NCBI GenBank assembly: GCA_910576845.1
Contig: CAJTJA010000010.1
Span: 1 to 53,470 of the forward strand
Direction of reading: 5' to 3'
DNA: 53,470 bases
Source of the DNA: an uncultured Oscillibacter sp.
GTDB lineage: Bacteria > Bacillota > Clostridia > Oscillospirales > Oscillospiraceae
The notes below the pieces were generated by a model. It saw only the letters and a list, made by a program, of their open reading frames with translations. It was not told the origin of the DNA and ran no database searches. The translations under genes and the position numbers were made by a program. Every line of letters starts with the position of its first letter. Position 1 is the first letter of the stretch. Positions 15,155 to 24,972 of this stretch are shown here, in pieces.

Positions 15155-17620
15155 ATGGCAAACCGTCCCGCAAAAATTCCAGCTCTTCACCGAAAGAGCG
15201 AAGCCGCCCGCCGGGCCAATCAGATCATCCGCGGGCGGACTCTGCTGATGATGCTGGTCCTGGGCGTGGGCACTTTTTTGTTGCTGTTCTGGAAGCTTTA
15301 TGATCTTCAAATCAACCAGCACGACGAGATGCAGGCCAGGGCCGTGACGCAGCAGACCCGGGAGGTCTCTATTAACGCCTCCCGTGGAACGATTTATGAT
15401 AAGAATCATAACGTTTTGGCCAGTTCTACTACGGCGGAAACGGTTTGCATCGATGCCCTGCGGATTGACCAGTTTGTCAAGGCGCAGGAGAAAGCCCAGG
15501 ACGAGGCTGCTGCCAAAGCCCTGGAAAAGGGGGAGACATATAACCGGCTGCCTATTCTAGACCAGAGTTATATTGCGCAGGGCCTGGCGCGCATTCTGGA
15601 GCTGGACCAGGAAAAAATTGAAAAGGAAATGGAGAAAACCAATTACGAGTATATTGTCCTTCGCCGGAAGACGGAGAAGGAAATGGCCGATGAGGTCCGC
15701 AGGTTTGTCAACGGCCAGATTGACCCGGAGGGGAACGAAGTGCCCAAGGACCAGCAGCGCTCTATTACCGGTGTGTTCCTGGAGCCGGATTCCAAACGCT
15801 ATTATCCGTATAATGCTATGGCGGCCAATGTTCTCGGCTTTGTCAATGCCGAAAACAAAGGCGGCGTGGGTCTGGAGTCCAAGTATGATGGGGATCTCTC
15901 AGGTACCGCGGGCATGACTATCTCCGCGAAAAACAACCGCAACCACCAGCCCCTGCTGTTTCAGTATGAGCAGTATTTCGACGCAGAGAACGGCAGTGAT
16001 CTGGTGTTGACGCTGGACATCAATGTTCAGATTGCCCTGGAAAAGGGCATTGAGAGCATGCTCAGCAAGTTTGACGCTGCCAACGGCGGCACCGGCATCG
16101 TTATGGATGTGAATTCCGGGGCGATTTTGGGCATGGCCTCCTATCCGAATTACGACTCCAACCAATCCGGTGTTCTGTACGATGAGAAGCTGAAAAACAA
16201 GCTGGAAAAGCAGCTGGCAGAGCTGGAGGAAAAACGGGAGACGTATGAGACGGAGGAGGAGTACGAGAAAGCCGTCAGCGATACCAAAAACAATACTCTC
16301 CAGAGCCAGTGGCGGAATAAGTGCATTGACTCCACCTATGAACCTGGATCCACGTTCAAACCCATTACCTTAGCGGCGGCGCTGGAGGAGGGTGTTATCA
16401 ACATGAACTCCACCTTTGACTGTTCCGGTTCCGTAATGGTCAAAGGCTGGAATAAGCCGTTTAACTGCTCCCGCAGCAGCGGACACGGGCATCAGATTTT
16501 GAAAGAGGCGGTGGGAAACTCCTGCAATCCGGCCTTTATCAAGATTGGCCAGGCGCTGGGTACCAGCACGTTTTATAAGTATCTCAAGGCTTTTGGCCTG
16601 ATGGAGAAGACAAACGTTGATATGATCGGCGAAGTTCAGGGGATTTTTGCGGGTGAGAAGAATTTCAACTCCAATCTGGTCTCCCTTGCGTCCTATTCCT
16701 TCGGTCAAACATTCAATGTCACTCCTTTGGAGCTGATCCGGGCCCAGGCGGCCTGTATCAACGGCGGCTACCTCTATGAGCCCTACGTGGTGGAGCAGGT
16801 GCTGGACGGCGAGGGAAACATCCTTCAGCAGCATGAGCCCAGGTGCATCCGTCAGGTTATCAGTGCGGAGACATCCGCCAAGGTCCGGGAATGTTTGGAG
16901 TACGTGGTGGCTTCAGGCACCGGGCGAAACGGTCAGGTAGCGGGCTACCGGATCGGAGGCAAGACCGGCACGGCCGATAAGACCGGCACCAGAACCGACG
17001 CCAATCCCAAGGGTGATATCGTAGTGTCCTTCATGTGTTTCGCCCCGGCGGATGATCCGGAGTATATCATGCTGATTACTATGGATACCCCCAGCCGTAC
17101 CACGGGGACATTCCCCTCCGGCGGCAATATGGTGGCGCCTACGGCGAGCCAGATTATGAGTGAGATTCTGCCCGTTTTGGGTGTGGAACCGGACTATAAC
17201 GCCGCACAGCTGGCGGGGGCCGACGCCGCCGTACCGAACGTGGTAGGACAGGATATAGAGACTGCCAAAGCAAGGCTGGAGAATGCGGGGTTTGCGTTCC
17301 GAACCATTGGCAATGGCGCAGAGGTCACTGCTCAGACTCCCGAGGGCGGCGCCATCGTGCCAAACAACGCCTCCATTGTTCTGTATTTGGGCGAGGAGAA
17401 AAATGACGCTCTCCGAACCGTGCCGAATGTGGTGGGGATGACCGCGGCCGAAGCCAATCAAGCGCTGACAAATGCCGGCCTCATCATGCGGGTGGCAGGA
17501 ACCACCAGCACAGATTCCGGCAATGTTCGGGCCATTTCCCAGGACCGGGGAGAGGGAACTGAGCTGGTTCCCGGCAGTGTGGTCACGGTTCGTTTTGGCG
17601 ACAGTTCCGTTCGGGACTAA
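15155..17620 (+). CDS. Class B penicillin-binding protein with PASTA domains (FtsI/SpoVD type)
   Basis: Transpeptidase that cross-links peptidoglycan at the septum or in the spore cortex, working with an FtsW-type SEDS protein. The 821-residue product has one N-terminal membrane anchor (about residues 28-50), a dimerisation domain, and the transpeptidase domain. Active-site motifs are S399-TFK402, S456-C-N458 and K603-TG. Two C-terminal PASTA domains start at AVPNVVGQDI and TVPNVVGMTA. An acidic, lysine-rich insertion (about residues 345-385) precedes the SxxK motif. Ribosome site AAGGAGG. It could be the vegetative PBP2B/FtsI or the sporulation paralogue SpoVD; both have this architecture and only one copy is in the window. 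Confidence 0.92.
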   Translation: MANRPAKIPALHRKSEAARRANQIIRGRTLLMMLVLGVGTFLLLFWKLYDLQINQHDEMQARAVTQQTREVSINASRGTIYDKNHNVLASSTTAETVCIDALRIDQFVKAQEKAQDEAAAKALEKGETYNRLPILDQSYIAQGLARILELDQEKIEKEMEKTNYEYIVLRRKTEKEMADEVRRFVNGQIDPEGNEVPKDQQRSITGVFLEPDSKRYYPYNAMAANVLGFVNAENKGGVGLESKYDGDLSGTAGMTISAKNNRNHQPLLFQYEQYFDAENGSDLVLTLDINVQIALEKGIESMLSKFDAANGGTGIVMDVNSGAILGMASYPNYDSNQSGVLYDEKLKNKLEKQLAELEEKRETYETEEEYEKAVSDTKNNTLQSQWRNKCIDSTYEPGSTFKPITLAAALEEGVINMNSTFDCSGSVMVKGWNKPFNCSRSSGHGHQILKEAVGNSCNPAFIKIGQALGTSTFYKYLKAFGLMEKTNVDMIGEVQGIFAGEKNFNSNLVSLASYSFGQTFNVTPLELIRAQAACINGGYLYEPYVVEQVLDGEGNILQQHEPRCIRQVISAETSAKVRECLEYVVASGTGRNGQVAGYRIGGKTGTADKTGTRTDANPKGDIVVSFMCFAPADDPEYIMLITMDTPSRTTGTFPSGGNMVAPTASQIMSEILPVLGVEPDYNAAQLAGADAAVPNVVGQDIETAKARLENAGFAFRTIGNGAEVTAQTPEGGAIVPNNASIVLYLGEEKNDALRTVPNVVGMTAAEANQALTNAGLIMRVAGTTSTDSGNVRAISQDRGEGTELVPGSVVTVRFGDSSVRD

Positions 17621-18024
17621 TGTTTCTTGTAAGATGTAGGCTCTTAGTGAATGTGGAGAATGAGCTTTATCGTTTGCTTTGAAGCTGTCAAAACGGCGTC
17701 GAACGGTTTCTTATCGGGACTATGCTGATTTGACTGGAGATTCGTCATAATTCCTGCGTTAAACCACCTTGCGCAGCAGAAAGATTTGCCTCAATCCGGT
17801 ACGCCGCTGGTATCGGTAGCCCATCCGCTTGCGGCAGAGTCGGCAAAAGAGCTTTAGCGTGCAGCGGGAGTGCGGCGGTATGCCAAGCCGGAGCAGGGGC
17901 AGTTTAAAAGTGCTTTGTGTGAGCAGGTTTTGCCTAATTTTTAACAGGATATGCTGTATACATTGCGTTTTATTCAGTTTATAATAATCCAGAACGTTTT
18001 GCACGGGATGGAGGTTATACCAAT
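17621..18024. other. 404-base gap between the PBP gene and murE
   Basis: No gene seen. The start (17625-17650) matches, in reverse complement, the 3' end of the eroded repeat near 20641-20670. The segment 17740-17800 shares pieces (TTCCTGCG, AATCCGGTA) with 22205-22275. TATAAT at 17980-17985 could be a -10 for murE but has no good -35. The murE ribosome site is GGAGG near 18010. Confidence 0.4.
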
Positions 18025-19470
18025 ATGAAGCTCAAAGAAATGTTGGCGGGCCTGGAACTTCTCTCCGTGTCTGCGGATATGGAGACAGAGATTGCCAATG
18101 TCTGCTATGATTCCAGACAGGTTAGGACCGGGGAGCTCTTTGTGGCCCTCAGCGGCTACACGGTGGATGGACACCGCTTTATTTCCCAGGCTGCGGCAGC
18201 GGGAGCGGCGGCGGTCCTCTGCCAGACGCCTCCGGAAGATGAAAAGATTCCCTATGTTCAGGTAGCGGATTCCCGCCGGGCTTTGGCTGTTGTGGGAGCG
18301 AACTTCTTCGGCCATCCGGCGGAGGCCATGACGATGGTGGGGATTACCGGAACCAATGGAAAGACTACCACCACCTATCTGCTGAAAGCCATATTGGAAG
18401 CCCGCGGCGAAAAGGTGGGCTTAATTGGCACGAATCAGAATATGATTGGTGCGGAGACACTGCCGGCGGAGCGGACGACGCCGGAGTCCTTTGAGTTACA
18501 GAAGCTTTTTGCCCGGATGCGGAATGCCGGCTGTACCTGTGTGGTAATGGAGGTTTCTTCCCACGCCCTGGTGTTGGATCGGGTTTATGGCGTGCACTAC
18601 AGAGCCGGCGTTTTTACGAATCTGACACAGGATCATTTGGACTTCCACAAAACCATGGAAGCCTATTGCGATGCGAAAGCGGTCTTATTCCGAAATTGTG
18701 ATACCGGAATCATCAACGCGGCGGATCCCTGGACGCCCCGCCTGCTGAAAAGCGCGAACTGCGAAGTCGTATCCTATTCCAGCACCGGGGATGCGGATAT
18801 CAGGAGTGAAGATGCCGTTCTGGCGGCGGATCATGTGGCTTTCACGGCGGTACGGGGTGAGGAGCGCGTTCCCGTTCGGATCAATATTCCCGGACATTTC
18901 ATGATTGACAATGCGCTGGATGTGATGGGGACGGCCCTGGTTTTGGGTGTTCCTCTGGAAGAGAGCGCCGCTGTTCTGGCTAAGGTGCCCCATGTAAAAG
19001 GCAGGGTGGAGGTAGTGCCTACTCCGGGAAAAGACTATACCATTCTGATTGATTATGCCCACAGTCCTGACAGCCTGCGGAATGTACTGGCTACGGTGAA
19101 GGGATTTGCCAAGGGCAGGACCATCGCCCTGTTTGGATGCGGCGGAGACCGGGATAAGTCCAAGCGTCCTCAAATGGGCCGGATTGCCGCGGAAGGAGCG
19201 GATTTCGCGGTGGTCACCACTGACAATCCCCGGACGGAGCATCCGGCGGCTATCATCGCTGATATCCTGCCGGGGCTGGAGGGGAGCAAGACTCCTTACA
19301 AAGTAGTGGAGGACCGGGTGGAAGCAATTCGGTTCTGCATGGATCATGCCGGACCCGGGGACGTAATTGTTCTTTGCGGCAAGGGCCATGAGACATACCA
19401 GGAGGTGGGGCATGAAAAGCGCCACATGGACGAACGGGAAATTGTCGCGGATTACCTGCGCGTAAAGTGA
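18025..19470 (+). CDS. murE: UDP-MurNAc-tripeptide ligase, DAP type
   Basis: Adds the third stem amino acid to UDP-MurNAc-L-Ala-D-Glu in the cytoplasm. 481 residues. Motifs: the N-terminal YDSRQVRTGELFVAL segment, the ATP loop GTNGKTTTTYLL (about residues 111-122), VMEVSSHAL, the carbamylated-lysine region, and TTDNPRTEHP near residue 395. DNPR in that last motif is the signature of meso-diaminopimelate-adding enzymes, as opposed to lysine-adding ones, so this organism probably makes DAP-type peptidoglycan. murF, usually next, is absent; mraY follows after 40 bases. Confidence 0.95.
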   Translation: MKLKEMLAGLELLSVSADMETEIANVCYDSRQVRTGELFVALSGYTVDGHRFISQAAAAGAAAVLCQTPPEDEKIPYVQVADSRRALAVVGANFFGHPAEAMTMVGITGTNGKTTTTYLLKAILEARGEKVGLIGTNQNMIGAETLPAERTTPESFELQKLFARMRNAGCTCVVMEVSSHALVLDRVYGVHYRAGVFTNLTQDHLDFHKTMEAYCDAKAVLFRNCDTGIINAADPWTPRLLKSANCEVVSYSSTGDADIRSEDAVLAADHVAFTAVRGEERVPVRINIPGHFMIDNALDVMGTALVLGVPLEESAAVLAKVPHVKGRVEVVPTPGKDYTILIDYAHSPDSLRNVLATVKGFAKGRTIALFGCGGDRDKSKRPQMGRIAAEGADFAVVTTDNPRTEHPAAIIADILPGLEGSKTPYKVVEDRVEAIRFCMDHAGPGDVIVLCGKGHETYQEVGHEKRHMDEREIVADYLRVK

Positions 19471-19510
19471 AAAATCCGCCGGGATGGTCTGGCGGGGAAG
19501 AGGGAGAGAC

Positions 19511-20497
19511 ATGAGTGTTATGCTGCTGACGGCCATGGGTGTGAGCTTTTTGCTGACCCTGGTCCTGGGAAAATTCGTCATCGCGGAACTGAGAAAGCTC
19601 CACGCGGGGCAGGAGATACGAAAAGACGGCCCCTCCTGGCACGCCGGAAAAGCGGGCACACCAACCATGGGAGGGATCATGTTCATTATCGGTTCCGGCG
19701 TTACTGCTTTTCTCATGGGCTGGGAGGCTATGCTGAGAGGGGAATTCTCCCACCTTTATGTGTATCTCTTTGCGCTGATTTTTGGCCTGATCGGTTTTGT
19801 GGATGACTACCGCAAGGTTCGCCAGCATCAGAATGAGGGGCTGACAGCTAAGCAGAAATTTATTCTCCAGCTTGCAGCCGCCGTGCTTTTCCTCAGTCTT
19901 ATGCGCTATGAGGGACTGCTGACCAACGCGCTGTATATTCCGTTTTTTAATGTGACAGTTGAAGTCAACTGGGTCCTCTATTTGATTTTTGCCGCCTTTG
20001 TGATCGTCGGCTGTGTCAATGCCGTGAACCTGACGGACGGGATCGACGGTCAGTCCTCCAGCGTGACATTTATAGTAATGGTATTTTTTACTGTTGCTGC
20101 GGCGCAGTGGAAGCTGATGCCCATGGCGCTGTTTCCCGCTGCCCTGGCAGGGGGATTGGCAGCCTTCTTCTGTTATAACCGCCATCCCGCTAAGGTTTTT
20201 ATGGGGGATACCGGCAGCCTTTTCATGGGCGGCGCAGTAGCGGCTCTGGCTTTTGCCATGGATATGCCTCTGATTCTAATTCTGGTAGGCATTATTTATA
20301 TTCTGGAAACTCTGTCCGACATCATCCAAGTGACTTATTTTAAGGCAACCCATGGTAAACGCTTTTTCAAAATGGCGCCTCTGCATCATCACCTGGAGCT
20401 CTCTGGATGGAGCGAGGCGAAGCTGGTGATGGTATTCTCCGGCGTAACTGCGGTGTGCTGTATCCTGGCTTGGGTTGGCATCCAAGGGCGCTATTGA
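19511..20497 (+). CDS. mraY: Phospho-MurNAc-pentapeptide transferase
   Basis: Integral membrane enzyme that makes lipid I by transferring phospho-MurNAc-pentapeptide to undecaprenyl phosphate. 328 residues with about ten hydrophobic helices. Hallmarks: GTPTMGGIMFI, FVDDYRKV (catalytic aspartates), NLTDGIDG, and FKATHGKRFFKMAPLHHHLELSGW near the C-terminus. I start it at the ATG at 19511 (MSVMLLTAM), behind GGGGAAGAGGGAGAG and just before the first helix; a start 27 bases upstream adds only polar residues. The gene usually beside it, murD, is not here. Confidence 0.95.
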   Translation: MSVMLLTAMGVSFLLTLVLGKFVIAELRKLHAGQEIRKDGPSWHAGKAGTPTMGGIMFIIGSGVTAFLMGWEAMLRGEFSHLYVYLFALIFGLIGFVDDYRKVRQHQNEGLTAKQKFILQLAAAVLFLSLMRYEGLLTNALYIPFFNVTVEVNWVLYLIFAAFVIVGCVNAVNLTDGIDGQSSSVTFIVMVFFTVAAAQWKLMPMALFPAALAGGLAAFFCYNRHPAKVFMGDTGSLFMGGAVAALAFAMDMPLILILVGIIYILETLSDIIQVTYFKATHGKRFFKMAPLHHHLELSGWSEAKLVMVFSGVTAVCCILAWVGIQGRY

Positions 20498-20594
20498 TTT
20501 GGAGATAAGATTTTAAGGAAACGCATTTTGAGCTGCCGGCACGGAGTTCTGGCGACATGCCAGACTATGTAGCGCGCGAAGGCTCTTTGGGTTC

Positions 20595-20672
20595 TTTGAC
20601 GCAAGCGGCTCTGGGGGTCTAAAGCTGGTGCTCCGCATTTGTTAAGAGCCTCATACCTTACAAGAAAAAGGA
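20595..20672. repeat. Eroded intergenic repeat, copy B
   Basis: Diverged copy of the 14383-14466 repeat, in the mraY-ftsW gap where murD would be expected. Its 3' end (TTAAGAGCCTCATACCTTAC) matches 17625-17650 in reverse complement with one indel and few changes. Confidence 0.4.
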
Positions 20673-20687
20673 TGAAGGAGGGAGTAT

Positions 20688-22076
20688 ATGGCGGCACACG
20701 GCAGTTCAGCGGCCAGGAAAGATTCGTCCCGGGAGTCCCGGCGCCGTCCCGAGCCTCAGCGGAGGCCTGCTCAGCAGCGGCGCAAGCCTGTTCAGACGCA
20801 GGCCAGACGTCCGGCTCAGCCCCGGCAGAGCATTGTGATTCCCTTTCCTGTACCGCAGCAGAGGCCTCGCCGCCGTCCCCTGAGCCGGGAGGAGGCCCAG
20901 CGCCGCCAGGAGTTTCGCCTCCGGCAGCAGGCATTGGAAGAGGAGGGCAAGGAGCTGGCGAGGGGGCCTGTAGACCTGCCCTTCTGCCTCTTGGTGCTGT
21001 TGCTGATGTCCATTGGCTTGGTGATGCTGCTGTCCGCCAGCTTTCCCTCCTCTTATTACAATACCAGGAATAATGATCCCATGTATTATTTCGTCCGCCA
21101 GGGCATCTTTGCCGTCATGGGCGTGGCGGCCATGCTTTTTATAGGCAAGATCAATTACAAGCGGTTCCGGGGTGTGGCTAAGACGCTGCTGTATGTGTCT
21201 ATTTTTCTCCTCATTTTTGTGGCTATCCCCGGCAACCCCTTTGCCGTCACCGTAAAAGGCGCCACCCGCTGGATCGGTGTGGGTGAGTTGTTCAATTTCC
21301 AGCCTTCGGAGATTGCCAAGATGGCCATTGTAATTTATTTCTCGGACAGCATTTCGAAAAAGAAGGACCTCATGCGTTCTTTCCGATATGGTATTCTGCC
21401 TTATGCGATGCTCCTGATTGTTACGGCCGGCCTGGTAGCCATTGAGCCCCATCTTTCCGGCGCAATCCTGATTCTGGGAGTGGGTGCGGCGCTGATGCTG
21501 GTGGGCGGCATCAACTGGGCGTGGGTCTTTGGCGCGTTGGGAGGAGCGGCGGCAATGCTGTATTTTGCCCTGTTTGTGGTAGGCTATAACACTTCCCGCA
21601 TCCAATTCTGGCTGAATCCCTGGGCAGATGCCCAGAACAAGGGCTACCAGCTCTCTCAAAGTCTGATTACCATTGGCTCCGGCGGCCTGTTGGGCGTGGG
21701 CCTTGGAAAAAGCCGCCAGAAGTTTTTGTTTCTCCCGGAGGAACACAATGACTTTATCTTTGCCATCATCTGCGAGGAGCTGGGGCTCATCGGGGCGAGT
21801 GTCATTATGCTTCTGTTCGCGGCTCTCATTCTTCGCGGCTATTGGATTGCCCTCCATGCTCGGGACCGCTTCGGCAGCTTAATGGTTATCGGCGTCACTA
21901 CGCTGATTGCCATGCAGACATTTTTGAACATCGGTGTGGTGACGGGGTTGCTGCCTACTACCGGCATTTCCCTGCCCTTTTTCAGCTACGGGGGCACAGC
22001 GCTTTCTATCCAATTGGCGGAAATGGGCGTCGTGCTGTCGGTATCCAGACAGATGAAGCCTACAAGGGCTGGCTGA
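20688..22076 (+). CDS. ftsW: SEDS peptidoglycan glycosyltransferase FtsW/SpoVE
   Basis: Polymerises lipid II at the septum with its partner class B PBP. 462 residues. Ten or so membrane segments begin near residue 97. Family motifs are ATRWIGVGELFNFQPSEIAKMA, the catalytic-aspartate region and the loop LFLPEEHNDFIFAIICEELG, and TGISLPFFSYGGTALS. Unusual is a cytoplasmic N-terminal extension of about 95 residues, very rich in Arg, Pro and Gln, before the first helix. The ATG at 20688 has a GAAGGAGGG site, so the extension is probably translated. Sporulation-specific SpoVE is the alternative name. Confidence 0.93.
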   Translation: MAAHGSSAARKDSSRESRRRPEPQRRPAQQRRKPVQTQARRPAQPRQSIVIPFPVPQQRPRRRPLSREEAQRRQEFRLRQQALEEEGKELARGPVDLPFCLLVLLLMSIGLVMLLSASFPSSYYNTRNNDPMYYFVRQGIFAVMGVAAMLFIGKINYKRFRGVAKTLLYVSIFLLIFVAIPGNPFAVTVKGATRWIGVGELFNFQPSEIAKMAIVIYFSDSISKKKDLMRSFRYGILPYAMLLIVTAGLVAIEPHLSGAILILGVGAALMLVGGINWAWVFGALGGAAAMLYFALFVVGYNTSRIQFWLNPWADAQNKGYQLSQSLITIGSGGLLGVGLGKSRQKFLFLPEEHNDFIFAIICEELGLIGASVIMLLFAALILRGYWIALHARDRFGSLMVIGVTTLIAMQTFLNIGVVTGLLPTTGISLPFFSYGGTALSIQLAEMGVVLSVSRQMKPTRAG

Positions 22077-22441
22077 CGCCAGCCCTGAAAAAGCACAATG
22101 ACCCGCTTTGACCGTTTTTAGAAGACCGGGAACCCTGGAGTCTGTTTTAAAATCGGCAAAACGCCGTCCCGGGGTATCTTTTCTCGCCGGGACCCTCTTG
22201 ATTTGAAATTTGTCAGGCTTCCTGCGCTGAGCCGCTTCGCCTGACGAAAAAATCCGCTTCGTCCGGTATTTCCACCGGTTTTATAACAGACTCTGCCCCC
22301 CAAACGTAAAGACTTTTTGTGTGAAATACCAACAAGCTTTTATATAGGCGGTGGGATGACGGTAATGCATAGCGAGAGTTGGTTACTGCCCGGCCGGGCT
22401 TTGAATTGGGATGATTTTTCTTCCGGTAGGAGGATTTTGAT
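22077..22441. other. 365-base gap between ftsW and murG
   Basis: No gene seen. TTGTGT at 22317-22322, a 17-base spacer and TTATAT at 22340-22345 could be a weak promoter for murG. Segment 22205-22275 shares several short blocks with 17740-17800 and may be a decayed repeat. AGGAGG near 22427 is the murG ribosome site. Confidence 0.4.
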
Positions 22442-23578
22442 ATGGCAAATCCTTTGCAGCGCGTTATTTTTACCTGCGGCGGCACAGCGGGTCATGTGAA
22501 CCCTGCGATTGCCCTGGCACAACTGGCATTAGCGAAAAATCCCCAGGCGCAGATTCTGTTTGTGGGTGCGGAGCGGGGATTGGAGAAAGATCTGGTGCCA
22601 AAGGCGGGATACGAGTTTAAAACCGTCCATATTTCCAGCTTTCACCGTTCCTTCAAGCCCGCTGAACTGAAACACAACCTCATTTCTGTGGGCAATCTGC
22701 TCCGTGCCCCCGGAGAGGCCAGGGCAATTCTCCGGGCTTTCCGGCCGGATGCGGTGGTAGGTACCGGAGGCTATGCCAGTTATCCGCTGGTGAAGGCCGC
22801 TGCCAGGGCGAGGATTCCCACGGCTGTGCATGAGTCTAACGCCGTTCCCGGACTGACGACCCAAATGCTGGAGACTTATGCGGATCGGATTATGGTGGGC
22901 TTTGAGTCCTGCCGGAAACATTACCGCCGGCCCGAGAAGGTGGTGGTTACCGGAACACCGGTACGAAGCGGCTTTTTCTCTATGACGAAGACCCAGGCAA
23001 AAAAAATTCTGGGTGTGGACGACGGGCGGCCGCTGATTGTTTCTTTCTGGGGGTCTCTGGGGGCGGCGGGCATGAACCGTCAAATGGCGGATTTCCTGGC
23101 CCTGGAGGCGGGAAAAGAACCCTTCTACCACATCCACGGAGCGGGAAAACAGGGTTATCCCTTGATGAGGGAGGCTTTGCGGGAAAAGGGTGTGGATTTG
23201 GAGGCTCATCCGGCCCTGGAATTGCAGGAGTACATTTATGACATGGCCCCTGTCATGCGGGCGGCGGACCTTGTGATCTGCCGGGCCGGGGCTTCTACCA
23301 TCAGTGAACTGACGGCTCTTGGTACTCCCGCGCTGATGGTTCCCTCTCCTTATGTCACAAATAATCACCAGGAGAAAAACGCTCGGGCGCTGGAGGAAGC
23401 CGGCGGCGCGGCAGTGCTGCTGGAACCGGAGTGCTCAGGACAGACCCTTTTCCAAACGGCGTGCGGCATCCTTCACGACGAGATGCGGCTGCGGAGCATG
23501 GAAGAGGCGATGGTTGCGCTGGGCATTCAGGACGCGGCAGAGCGTATATATCAAACAGTGCTGGAAATTAAGAAGTAA
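22442..23578 (+). CDS. murG: Lipid II-forming GlcNAc transferase MurG
   Basis: Adds GlcNAc from UDP-GlcNAc to lipid I on the inner membrane face. 378 residues, GT-B fold. Motifs: FTCGGTAGHVNPAIALAQ (glycine-rich loop 1), VVGTGGYASYPLV (loop 2), HESNAVPGLT, VVTGTPVR, and the donor-binding region ADLVICRAGASTISELTALGTPALMVPSP. The C-terminal helix HQEKNARALEEAGGA completes the donor site. ATG with AGGAGG site. Confidence 0.95.
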   Translation: MANPLQRVIFTCGGTAGHVNPAIALAQLALAKNPQAQILFVGAERGLEKDLVPKAGYEFKTVHISSFHRSFKPAELKHNLISVGNLLRAPGEARAILRAFRPDAVVGTGGYASYPLVKAAARARIPTAVHESNAVPGLTTQMLETYADRIMVGFESCRKHYRRPEKVVVTGTPVRSGFFSMTKTQAKKILGVDDGRPLIVSFWGSLGAAGMNRQMADFLALEAGKEPFYHIHGAGKQGYPLMREALREKGVDLEAHPALELQEYIYDMAPVMRAADLVICRAGASTISELTALGTPALMVPSPYVTNNHQEKNARALEEAGGAAVLLEPECSGQTLFQTACGILHDEMRLRSMEEAMVALGIQDAAERIYQTVLEIKK

Positions 23579-23641
23579 CCAGAGCCCCTCTTTGCCCATA
23601 GGATGAAGCGTTACACCATTCTTTGAGCGGAGGGGTCGGAA

Positions 23642-24898
23642 ATGAGCCAGTTGATTATAAGAGGCGGCAGGCGTTTGGAAGGCGAGGTTGGGATTCAAGG
23701 GGCGAAAAACAGCATTCTGCCTATTTTGGCGGCTGCGTTGGTGACGGCGGATCAGATAGAACTGCGGGGATGTCCCCGCCTGCGGGACGTGGATGCGTCG
23801 GTGCGGATTTTACAGGGCTTAGGCTGTACGGCTTGCTGGGAGAAGAACACGCTCTTGGTGGATACCCGGGAAATAAGCGGATGTGCGGTTTCGGACCGGC
23901 TGTGCCGGGAGATGAGGTCTTCAGCCATTTTCCTGGGCGCGATTTTAGCCCGCTGCGGCCAGGCGGAGCTCAGCTATCCCGGGGGATGTGAATTGGGACC
24001 AAGGCCCATTGATCTCCATCTGTCCGGCCTCCGGGATTTGGGAGCGGAGGTTGACGACACTGGTGGAGTTCTCCACTGCTCGGCCCCCCGAATTGAGGGC
24101 CGGGAAATTGTCTTGAGTCTGCCCTCTGTGGGCGCCACGGAGAATCTGATGCTGGCGGCCTGTGGAGCGGCAGGAATTACTACTATTGCCAATGCTGCCA
24201 GGGAACCGGAGATCGTAGACCTTCAGAACTTCCTTACCGCCTGCGGCGCGCGGGTGTTTGGGGCGGGTACGTCCACCATTTCCATTGAGGGCAGAAGGCC
24301 GCTTCACGGCTGTACATATACGGTTATGCCGGACCGTATTGCGGCGGCGACATACCTCTGCGCGGCGGCGTCTGCCGGAGGAACGGTTTTCCTGCGGGGG
24401 GGCAGGGAGGAGTACTTATCCACCGTCACCGCCGTGCTGCGGGAAGCGGGCTGCTCTATACTTTCAGACGGAAACGGCATCGCCTGCTGCTGTAAGGGGC
24501 GCTTGTCAGCCGTCCGTCCGGTGCGGACGGCCCCTTATCCCGGTTTCCCGACAGATGCCCAAGCCATTCTTATGGCTGCCTTTTTAAAAAATCGGGGAGC
24601 TACGGTGTTTGAAGAAAATATGTTTGAGAACCGTTACCGCCATGTGGATGAGTTGACCCGCATGGGGGCCGATATCCGGGTTTCCGGAAGGACGGCTGTG
24701 GTTTGCGGGGTAAAGAGTCTTCACGGGGCGCCGGTGTGCTGCACGGACCTCCGGGGCGGTGCGGCGCTGTGTGTGGCGGCCCTGGCGGCAGAGGGGGAGA
24801 CGGCTGTCCGGGAAATATGCCACATTGACCGGGGATATGAGGACATAGCCCGGGATCTCCGGTTTCTGGGGGCGGATATTGTTCGAACCGAAAGCTGA
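23642..24898 (+). CDS. murA: UDP-GlcNAc 1-carboxyvinyltransferase
   Basis: First committed step of peptidoglycan synthesis: transfers enolpyruvate from PEP to UDP-GlcNAc. 418 residues, EPSP-synthase fold. The catalytic loop cysteine is C116 in YPGGCELGPRPIDLH; a cysteine here means sensitivity to fosfomycin is expected. IQGAKNSILPILAAAL near the N-terminus and FPTDAQAILMAAF and FENRYRHVDELTRMGADI toward the C-terminus are typical. Ribosome site GGAGGGG. It follows murG by 63 bases. Position in a dcw cluster is common in Firmicutes. Confidence 0.94.
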   Translation: MSQLIIRGGRRLEGEVGIQGAKNSILPILAAALVTADQIELRGCPRLRDVDASVRILQGLGCTACWEKNTLLVDTREISGCAVSDRLCREMRSSAIFLGAILARCGQAELSYPGGCELGPRPIDLHLSGLRDLGAEVDDTGGVLHCSAPRIEGREIVLSLPSVGATENLMLAACGAAGITTIANAAREPEIVDLQNFLTACGARVFGAGTSTISIEGRRPLHGCTYTVMPDRIAAATYLCAAASAGGTVFLRGGREEYLSTVTAVLREAGCSILSDGNGIACCCKGRLSAVRPVRTAPYPGFPTDAQAILMAAFLKNRGATVFEENMFENRYRHVDELTRMGADIRVSGRTAVVCGVKSLHGAPVCCTDLRGGAALCVAALAAEGETAVREICHIDRGYEDIARDLRFLGADIVRTES

Positions 24899-24972
24899 AT
24901 AGATGAAAGACGGAAAAAACGGCGGCTTCCGAAATCCTGCGGGGGCCGCCTGAAGATAGAAGTGGAGAAAGC

